Source of the DNA: Desulfurococcales archaeon
Lineage (GTDB): Archaea; Thermoproteota; Thermoprotei_A; Sulfolobales; Desulfurococcaceae
Length of the DNA: 28,028 bases
Assembly: GCA_027083045.1 (NCBI GenBank)
Contig: JALWQP010000092.1
Location: 1-28,028 of the forward strand
Direction: 5' to 3'
The notes under the pieces are model-generated. The model made no database searches. It had not been told where the DNA came from and worked only from the letters and a program-made list of their open reading frames with translations. Of the stretch, positions 22,992 through 28,028 are shown one piece after another. The translations under genes and the position numbers were made by a program. The number at the start of each line of letters is the position of its first letter. The first letter of the stretch is position 1.

Positions 22992-23297
22992 ATGCAGTGG
23001 AAGCTAAGACTAATCCTCGAGGAGCTTTACAAGGCACCACGAAACCCCGGAGACATAGCGGGCAAGACAGGGCTTCCCAGGTACGAGGTACTCGCGTCCT
23101 TCCACGTTCTTGAAGCACTGGGCTTCGTGACAACGATTTACTCTAGGGGGACACACCGGGTATACAAGCTGACAAGTCTTGGCGAGAAACTGCTTCAGGC
23201 ACTAAGACTTGGCTCATTCGAAATCGATATTAGGACCGAGCACCAAACAGCCGAATCAATGGCTACGAGCAATAGCCCGGTTACCGTGGAGGCATAA
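22992..23297 (+). CDS. Winged helix-turn-helix protein (ArsR/MarR-like)
   Basis: A 101-residue protein with a single winged-helix DNA-binding domain over residues about 1-75: helices KLRLILEELYKAPRNPGDIA, the recognition helix PRYEVLASFHVLEALGFV, and the wing TIYSRGTHRVYKLTSLG. The last 25 residues are polar and probably unstructured. No metal-binding cysteines are present. GGTGAG lies 5 nt upstream of ATG 22992, and CTTAAAACC (about 22946-22954) is a possible TATA element. The gene leads the cutA-Ubl run and is divergent from DUF432-mscS, so it may regulate either or both; the tandem repeats at 22862-22883 are the obvious candidate site. Confidence 0.8.
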   Translation: MQWKLRLILEELYKAPRNPGDIAGKTGLPRYEVLASFHVLEALGFVTTIYSRGTHRVYKLTSLGEKLLQALRLGSFEIDIRTEHQTAESMATSNSPVTVEA

Positions 23298-23299
23298 TC

Positions 23300-23659
23300 A
23301 TGATCGGTGGTGGATGGACCCTAGTACTAGTCACAACCTCCAATAAAGAGGAGGCCGAGCGCATCGCTGAAGACATAGTCAAGAACAAGTTGGCAGCATG
23401 CACCAATATAGCCGAGAAAATAGAGAGCATCTATTGGTGGAACAACAAAGTCGAGAAAAGCAGCGAGGCGCTCCTAATCATTAAGACTAAGGTGACCCAG
23501 CTGGGCAAACTCGTGAGGAGGATAAAGTCGCTGCACAGCTATGAGGTACCCGAGATCATAGCCTTACCCATAATAGGGGGTTATCCGGACTATCTTAAAT
23601 GGCTAGATAACAGCGTCAAGGCTAACAATAATGATCAAGGCAGTGGTTCTCCCCGATAA
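23300..23659 (+). CDS. cutA: Divalent-cation tolerance protein CutA1
   Basis: CutA1 is a small trimeric ferredoxin-like protein linked to metal tolerance, of uncertain exact role. The 119-residue protein has the usual marks: LVTTSNKEEAERIA, the conserved LAACTNI (about 31-37) including the Cys, IESIYWWNNKVEKSSEALLIIKT (about 42-64), and a C-terminal HSYEVPEIIALPIIGGYPDYLKW (about 79-101). The tail after that is polar. It starts 3 nt after the winged-helix stop, and overlaps the ubiquitin-like gene by 29 nt. Confidence 0.94.
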   Translation: MIGGGWTLVLVTTSNKEEAERIAEDIVKNKLAACTNIAEKIESIYWWNNKVEKSSEALLIIKTKVTQLGKLVRRIKSLHSYEVPEIIALPIIGGYPDYLKWLDNSVKANNNDQGSGSPR

Positions 23660-23837
23660 GAGAGAAGTTGTTTTTAAGGAGAAAAGACTCAGGCTGAGAG
23701 AGATCCTGAGAAAGCTAGGCATAGATGACCCTGATTCCGTTGCTATAGTCTATAACGGCCATTTAATCGATGATCCAGATTACATCATAGAATCCGGAGG
23801 AGAGGTAAAGATTATTTTACAAGGTATAGGGGGTTAG
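23631..23837 (+). CDS. Small ubiquitin-like protein (SAMP/ThiS/MoaD-like) ending Gly-Gly
   Basis: A 68-residue beta-grasp protein. The order fits ThiS/SAMP-type proteins: two strands (IKAVVLPDKREVVF), a helix (LRLREILRKLGI), a strand with VAIVYNGHLI, and a last strand EVKIILQGIGG that ends in the Gly-Gly needed for adenylation by an E1-like enzyme. It may carry sulfur (thiamine, tRNA thiolation, molybdopterin) or modify proteins; these cannot be told apart from sequence. It begins inside the last codons of cutA, so it belongs to the winged-helix run, unlike the other ubiquitin-like gene at 25428. Confidence 0.85.
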   Translation: MIKAVVLPDKREVVFKEKRLRLREILRKLGIDDPDSVAIVYNGHLIDDPDYIIESGGEVKIILQGIGG

Positions 23838-23851
23838 ACCGCTGGAGCAGC

Positions 23852-25270
23852 CTAGCGCCCTATAATGTTTCTAAGTTTATCGGCCAGAATAGATATTGTT
23901 TCACGAGCTATGATCCCGAGTATATCTTTCAGCCTCCCAGCCCTGAGCTCGCGGAGAATAAACGCCGATCTTATGAAGAATTTCCTGTAGGCATACTTGA
24001 GCATCTTGGCGACCTGTTCCCGTGTAAACTTGAAGCCCCTCATAACAGGTCTCAGCGTCGTGTAGTGCTCCCAGTTCCAGTCCTCGATCAAGCCGTACCG
24101 CATTGCATAGTCGAACAAGGGTGTGCCCGGATATGGTGTCAGCACCGTGAACTGCGCATAGTCGGGATCAATATCTATGGCGAGATCCACGGTCTTCTTC
24201 ATATCATCGATCGTTTCCCAAGGAAATCCGAGAATGAAAGAAGCCGTTGCGAAGCCGCCGATCTCCCTCTTCCATCTAAACACCTTTCTAACCTGGTCTA
24301 GGCTTATCATCTTCCCGATCTTGTCCAGTATCCTCTGTGTCCCGGATTCTACGCCGAAGTAGAGTGCAACGCAACCATTGTTGTAGAGGAACTTCATGAA
24401 ATCCTTGTCCATATGGTTTATCCGGGCGCCACAGGCGAATCCTATATCTAGCCCTCTCTTCTTCATCTCCTCGATGAGCCCGTAGACGAAGCGTCTATTG
24501 GCTGTTAGTTCGTCATCGGTGAAAACTACGTGTTCTACCCTGTACTTATCAACAAGGAACTCTATTTCTTCAGCAACATTCCTGGGGGAGCGGTAGCGTA
24601 TCCTTCTGCCCCAGTAATAGCTTGTCGTACAGTATATGCATCCATATGGACACCCCCTACTAGCCATTATGTGGGCAACCCGTATCTTCTTCCCGAACAA
24701 AGTATATTTATCCATGGGAAGAAGGTGACGGGCAGGCCAGGGAAGCTCATCAAGATTGTGGATAAGGGGCCTCTCCCTTGTTGCAACTATATTGCCATGC
24801 TTATCGCGAAAAACAATACCAGCAACTCTTCTTAGCTTCGTGGGATCCATTCCATGTTTATCGATGGTTTTTATGAGCTCTCTAGTCGTTATCTCGCCTT
24901 CCCCTCTAACTATTATGTCGAACCCATTATCCAGGGTCTCACTCCACATATACGTGGGGTGCTGTCCACCAGCAATAAGTATCATGTCGTTCATCTCCTC
25001 CTTGATCTTCCTTGCAGCCACGTATGCTTTCGGCGCGGTAGGTGTGAGGATCGAGAAACCTATTACATCGGGAGACCATGATTTAACTTTTTGAAGCCAT
25101 GCAGCAAGATCCATTTTTAGTGTAGGAGTATCTAGTATCTTGACACGGTATCCTTCACGCTCGAGAACCGCTGCAATATATGCTAGGCCTAGAGGAGGTG
25201 CTGTAAGACCTGTAACTTTATATATTTCTAGGTCATGGATACCGGGTGGAAGCGTCAGCAACACTTTCAT
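23852..25270 (-). CDS. Radical SAM enzyme with cobalamin-binding-type N-terminal domain
   Basis: A protein of 472 residues (from ATG 25270; TTG 25282 adds four). The N-terminal part (about 1-150, PPLGLAYIAAVLEREGYRV, GFSILTPTAP, ILIAGGQHPT, RGEGE) is the B12-binding-type Rossmann domain common before radical SAM cores; it lacks the DxHxxG base-off motif. The radical SAM core has SRGCPYGCIYC with three cluster cysteines at about 207, 211 and 214, then VVFTDDELTAN, YFGVESGTQRIL and FILGFPWET. The C-terminal end is a helical extension. This class includes archaeal lipid enzymes such as the tetraether ring synthases GrsA/B, but many other functions too; substrate unknown. It is a single-gene unit. 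Confidence 0.85.
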   Translation of the reverse strand: MKVLLTLPPGIHDLEIYKVTGLTAPPLGLAYIAAVLEREGYRVKILDTPTLKMDLAAWLQKVKSWSPDVIGFSILTPTAPKAYVAARKIKEEMNDMILIAGGQHPTYMWSETLDNGFDIIVRGEGEITTRELIKTIDKHGMDPTKLRRVAGIVFRDKHGNIVATRERPLIHNLDELPWPARHLLPMDKYTLFGKKIRVAHIMASRGCPYGCIYCTTSYYWGRRIRYRSPRNVAEEIEFLVDKYRVEHVVFTDDELTANRRFVYGLIEEMKKRGLDIGFACGARINHMDKDFMKFLYNNGCVALYFGVESGTQRILDKIGKMISLDQVRKVFRWKREIGGFATASFILGFPWETIDDMKKTVDLAIDIDPDYAQFTVLTPYPGTPLFDYAMRYGLIEDWNWEHYTTLRPVMRGFKFTREQVAKMLKYAYRKFFIRSAFILRELRAGRLKDILGIIARETISILADKLRNIIGR

Positions 25271-25389
25271 CGTGTTCCCCAAGGAATATGTGTGTCAATA
25301 TGTCCTATTACGCCGTTTGGTTTTTGAAATAGCTATCTGATTAATAACATAGAAAAATACTTGTTCGATTTAATTTCAATCATAACAGA

Positions 25390-25398
25390 TATAATTCG
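25390..25398 (+). promoter_or_regulatory. Putative TATA box of the ubiquitin-like/MoaD gene
   Basis: TATAATTCG is centred about 35 nt upstream of ATG 25428, predicting a transcript start close to 25420 and so a very short leader. No good GGTGA site is present, only TGATGATGA, which fits near-leaderless translation. Confidence 0.35.
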
Positions 25399-25427
25399 TT
25401 GCCGTAGACTCAATTACTGATGATGAA

Positions 25428-25691
25428 ATGCGGGTCACAATAGTATTTCTAGCAAGGGCAGGGCAAATCACTGGAAAACACCTGGCAAAACTAGAACTAC
25501 CAGAAAAAGCTACTGTTGAGGTCCTGTTAGAAGAAATAGGCAAAAAGATCAGTAAGAGATTCTACAGGGGCGTCAAAGAGGGAAGACTAGTGTTCACTAT
25601 CATTGTTAATGGGAAACCCGTTGACGAGCCCGCGTACAGGCTTAAGGATGGAGATAGAGTGGTGTTTACTACCCCAGAGATGGGGGGCTAG
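25428..25691 (+). CDS. MoaD-type ubiquitin-like protein ending Gly-Gly
   Basis: An 87-residue beta-grasp protein of the MoaD/SAMP1 type: VTIVFLARAGQITGK with strand 1, LELPEKATVEVLLEEIGKKI (strand and helix), RLVFTIIVNGKPVD (about 53-66), and LKDGDRVVFTTPEMGG ending in Gly-Gly. MoaD carries sulfur for molybdopterin (here tungstopterin would fit the wtp transporter), while SAMP1-like proteins also become attached to other proteins. It lies tail-to-tail with the E1-like gene, 9 nt apart, a natural partner. It is longer than and clearly different from the 68-residue protein at 23631. Confidence 0.88.
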   Translation: MRVTIVFLARAGQITGKHLAKLELPEKATVEVLLEEIGKKISKRFYRGVKEGRLVFTIIVNGKPVDEPAYRLKDGDRVVFTTPEMGG

Positions 25692-25700
25692 CTGAAGTTA

Positions 25701-26429
25701 TCACTCTCCGCATACTTTACAATCACTACTTTTTATCTCGACGTAGTCGAATAACCCTGTCCTACCATCATAGACCAGTATCTTGTTCAGGAGGGGCTCA
25801 CCCACACCAGCCAAGATCTTCAGTGCTTCATTGGCCTCAAGCAACCCGAGAATACCAGGCGTTGTCGAGAATACCGGGATGGGCTTATCAGTTCTTTTCG
25901 GAGGGTGTGGAAACACACATCTAAGGCAAGGTGTTTTACCGGGCCATGCTATGTATAGCTGGCCATAGAACCCATGTATTCCCGCGTGAATAAATGGTTT
26001 TCTGAGATCATAGCATATCTTATCAACAACAATGCGGGTCTCCCAGTTATCTAGACCGTCAACGACGAGATCTACCTCCCTAATTATACGTCTTAAAAGA
26101 TCAGGTGATGCCTCTGAGTAAATAGGATGTATATTAATGCTGGGATTGAGTAAACCTAATCTCTTAGCAGCACAGTACACCTTGGGTCTCCCTAGATCAT
26201 CTGTGGTATAGAGGATCTGTCTCTGCAAATTGCTGAGTTCTACGAGTCCATTATCTATTAGAACAAGTCTGCCCACGCCGGCTGCTGCCAGATAAAGTGA
26301 CGCTATTGATCCAAGTCCACCAACGCCTACAACTAGAACTACTGACTCACGGAGCTTCTCTTGACCCTCCTCGCCGATAACAAGCAGTTGTCTATGGTAT
26401 CTCTCGAGCTCGTCTGGAAACATTCTCAC
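25701..26429 (-). CDS. E1-like adenylyltransferase (MoeB/ThiF/UbaA family) lacking the usual catalytic Cys
   Basis: A 242-residue E1-like enzyme that adenylates the C terminus of ubiquitin-like proteins. It has RYHRQLLVIGEEGQEKL (10-26), the nucleotide loop GVGGLGS (35-41), NLQRQILYTTDDLG (67-80), the VDGLDNWETR strand (123-132), and a zinc site from CLRC (168, 171) and CKVC (237, 240). The family usually has a catalytic Cys in a C-x-E-A-G motif between FPEPP and the following G-x-x-G helix. Here that interval (residues 178-191, KRTDKPIPVFSTTP) is about three residues shorter than in MoeB and has no Cys. GTG 26429 overlaps the preceding stop (GTGA). Confidence 0.9.
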   Translation of the reverse strand: MRMFPDELERYHRQLLVIGEEGQEKLRESVVLVVGVGGLGSIASLYLAAAGVGRLVLIDNGLVELSNLQRQILYTTDDLGRPKVYCAAKRLGLLNPSINIHPIYSEASPDLLRRIIREVDLVVDGLDNWETRIVVDKICYDLRKPFIHAGIHGFYGQLYIAWPGKTPCLRCVFPHPPKRTDKPIPVFSTTPGILGLLEANEALKILAGVGEPLLNKILVYDGRTGLFDYVEIKSSDCKVCGE

Positions 26430-27241
26430 ACCATGTCAAGAATAATGGTTCTTGTGGGTTTAATATAGAAGGGTATCTTCCCCCTGTGATAATCCCTTAT
26501 GATCGTTCTGGCTGCCTCCTCTATTAGGGGCTCCTTCGTCTTCTTGTAGAACCACCCCCTATGCTTGGCGAGCTCCTCGAGTATCTTAATCGGCTCCCTA
26601 GCCCTTATCTTGTACGCCTGGATAAAAGCTGTTGGTACATGTTCTAATATTCTCTCAATAAGCTTTATCGCTGGAGGGACAGGGTCGTCTAGTTGCTCGG
26701 GACTCTGACCCCTTATTATCCTCTCTAGCTCTCCTCCCTCAACCGGGATTACACCCGGGGTATCTATCATTAGTATGTTCTTCTCGACACGGTAGAGCTG
26801 GACATGGTGAGTATATCCTGGGCTACCAGGTATTGGACTAGTTGATGCTGAATGCCTGCCCTTTAAGGCATTAATTATGGAAGACTTACCTGTTTTCGGG
26901 TAGCCAACAACGGCGGCAATGACTGGAAGCGCAGGGGCTGCCTCTTTTATCGCTCGACGCAGGTGTTTTGTTCCCCAGTGCCGTGTAGCCGCCACATATA
27001 CTGCTCTATAGCCTCTGTCCCTGAAGAGGTGTACCCATTCCTCTACTATGGTTCTCGGTACTAGGTCGCTCTTATTAAGTACCAAGAGGAGCTCGCGCCC
27101 CATCTCTTCCACTATTCTTTCAAGCCTACGGCTACGAGTTCTTAGGGGGTCACGTGCATCGATAACTTCCAGCACAACATCAGCTCTCGACACTACTCTC
27201 CTTATATCACTCCATCCCGCTAGGGAGAAACCGTAGGGCAT
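26426..27241 (-). CDS. Circularly permuted ribosome-biogenesis GTPase (YlqF/NOG type)
   Basis: A 271-residue GTPase with the motif order G4-G5-G1-G3, the mark of circular permutation: DARDPLRTRSRRL (about 29-41), NKSDLVP (G4, about 56-62), the SAT-like VAAT loop (G5), GYPKTGKSS (P-loop, about 114-122), SPIPGSPGYT (G2) and DTPGV (G3, about 160-164). Such GTPases act in large-subunit assembly and export in other organisms. ATG 27241 is chosen because GGTTGATC plus 3 nt precedes it; TTG 27250 overlaps the upstream AK6 stop. It is the middle gene of the AK6-GTPase-E1 run. Confidence 0.9.
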   Translation of the reverse strand: MPYGFSLAGWSDIRRVVSRADVVLEVIDARDPLRTRSRRLERIVEEMGRELLLVLNKSDLVPRTIVEEWVHLFRDRGYRAVYVAATRHWGTKHLRRAIKEAAPALPVIAAVVGYPKTGKSSIINALKGRHSASTSPIPGSPGYTHHVQLYRVEKNILMIDTPGVIPVEGGELERIIRGQSPEQLDDPVPPAIKLIERILEHVPTAFIQAYKIRAREPIKILEELAKHRGWFYKKTKEPLIEEAARTIIRDYHRGKIPFYIKPTRTIILDMV

Positions 27242-27246
27242 CTTGA

Positions 27247-27828
27247 TCAACCACTGTACTCATACTTTATCAGTTCATCAGGACTCATCCTGGATAACCA
27301 GTCTATTTTAGGCCCTGGTTTAGCCTTACCCTCTAATATATCTTCTAACACTATCCTAACAACTTCTTCAGGCTTCTTATCAGTAGTATCGATCTCGTAT
27401 ATCTTGTCGGGGCCCACGATGTTCAGCGCGTTAGCTGTAGGTACACCGAGTATTTCGGCCATTATATTCTCCCTAACCTTATTCTCCGGCCAACTCCTGG
27501 GCTTAAGCCTCCTTTCCAGTATTCCCGGCGCTGTCCTGAGGATTATGACTATGTCTGGTTGCAGGAAGTCGAGGAGCTCTGGATAATGTATATCGATAAT
27601 TATGCATTGTGATGCCTCAACTAGTTTCTTTATTGCTTCTCTTACTTTATCTTCATCGATGACGTAGCTCTGCCTCTCCTCATCATAGGATACATACATC
27701 CTGTTCTCGATAACATATCGGCTCACATCCAAATGTATGCATCCAAGCTTCTCCGCCAATAATCTACTGACACTAGTCTTTCCCGTGCCAGGAGTTCCTG
27801 TAACAATAATTACTCTAGGCTTCGCCAT
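27247..27828 (-). CDS. AK6/Fap7-type adenylate kinase
   Basis: A 193-residue P-loop NMP kinase of the AK6/Fap7 type, which combines adenylate kinase activity with a role in late small-subunit maturation (through Rps14 and Dim2). P-loop GTPGTGKTS is at 11-19, then LLAEKLGCIHLDVSRYV, YDEERQSYVIDEDKV (about 49-63), a strand IIIDIHYPELL (the family usually has S-H at this place), IILRTAPGILERRLKPRSW and ENIMAEILGV. The C-terminal tail is basic. Start ATG 27828. It leads the minus-strand run and is divergent from the DUF1152 gene. Confidence 0.88.
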   Translation of the reverse strand: MAKPRVIIVTGTPGTGKTSVSRLLAEKLGCIHLDVSRYVIENRMYVSYDEERQSYVIDEDKVREAIKKLVEASQCIIIDIHYPELLDFLQPDIVIILRTAPGILERRLKPRSWPENKVRENIMAEILGVPTANALNIVGPDKIYEIDTTDKKPEEVVRIVLEDILEGKAKPGPKIDWLSRMSPDELIKYEYSG

Positions 27829-27895
27829 AGTTATAGACCCTCATCCCGGAAACATAGATGGTATTAGTGGTTAAATCGTTATTTGGTGCAGTGCA

Positions 27896-28028
27896 TTGCG
27901 GGAAATACTTAGTTATAAAAAGATCTTGTTCGTGGGTATTGGAGGCGGTGGAGACGTTGTATCAGCAGCACTCTTCGCAAAGATCTTCAGGGATCTAGGG
28001 ATCGAGACCTTCGTGGCCAGCATAATAT
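27896..28028 (+). CDS. DUF1152 family protein, N-terminal fragment (runs off window)
   Basis: A frame of 44 residues open to the right edge, starting with TTG 27896 after GGTG (27885-27888, 7 nt spacing). It begins MREILSYKKILFVGIGGGGDVVSAALF, then a helix and the strand GIETFVASII. The glycine loop GIGGGGDVV with the following helix matches DUF1152, an uncharacterised archaeal and bacterial family that seems nucleotide-binding. The function is unknown. TTAAAT near 27871-27876 is a weak TATA candidate. Confidence 0.7.
   Translation, partial: MREILSYKKILFVGIGGGGDVVSAALFAKIFRDLGIETFVASII

Noticed and set aside
25414..25430. CTGATGATGAAATG as C box of a C/D guide RNA
   Set aside because: No D box (CTGA) or second C'/D' pair at the right distance; the string is the start region of the MoaD-like gene. 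The same applies to ATGATGA at 6322-6328.
1..28028. Defence system, CRISPR array, insertion sequence or integrated element
   Set aside because: No regularly spaced repeats, transposase, integrase, nuclease-toxin or phage-like genes were found; nearly all genes are conserved archaeal core genes.

Overview
The window looks like chromosomal core sequence from a hyperthermophilic crenarchaeon (Thermoproteota), most like the Desulfurococcales. It holds archaeal-type informational genes: RNA polymerase subunits L and F, exosome Csl4, ribosomal proteins L10e and L21e, SRP54, Pus10, KsgA/Dim1, TrmJ, TmcA and Dph2. It also has an intron-containing tRNA-Leu with encoded CCA, many TTG starts, Shine-Dalgarno sites of the GGTGATC type (complement of the archaeal 16S 3' end) and AT-rich TATA boxes. 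The genus cannot be fixed by eye. There are no transposases, integrases, CRISPR arrays or phage genes.

Layout. 1-2300 (minus): a run reading METTL5-like methylase, csl4, DUF2067, rpoL and a gene cut by the left edge. 2327-3205 (plus): membrane-anchored ClpP-class protease. 3238-6079 (minus): dph2, rpl10e and a THUMP tRNA m2G methyltransferase (Trm14-like). 6153-13270 (plus): tRNA-Leu(CAA), ffh, a TrmY-like SPOUT protein, pus10, rpl21e, rpoF, DUF655, ksgA, a HemK/Mtq2-like methyltransferase and trmJ, with many overlaps. 13257-16446 (minus): tungstate/molybdate ABC transporter wtpABC with pyrH attached. 16562-18400 (plus): glmS. 18401-19197: the only large non-coding stretch, containing a GC-rich segment closed by an 11-bp inverted repeat. 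19198-21261 (plus): tmcA. 21229-22842 (minus): DUF432 and MscS. 22992-23837 (plus): winged-helix protein, cutA and a ubiquitin-like protein. 23852-25270 (minus): radical SAM protein. 25428-25691 (plus): second ubiquitin-like/MoaD protein, tail-to-tail with the minus run AK6, circularly permuted GTPase and E1-like enzyme (25701-27828). 27896-28028 (plus): start of a DUF1152 gene.

The dominant theme is RNA modification and ribosome biogenesis. At least seven genes look like RNA- or translation-factor-modifying enzymes, and they lie among transcription and ribosome genes. A second theme is ubiquitin-like sulfur-transfer chemistry: two small proteins ending in Gly-Gly and an E1-like activator that appears to lack the usual catalytic cysteine. 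The points most worth a second look are the TrmY-like gene beside pus10, the cysteine-less E1, the inverted-repeat-bounded segment before tmcA, and the tandem GTACACTAGT sites between DUF432 and a divergent winged-helix gene.
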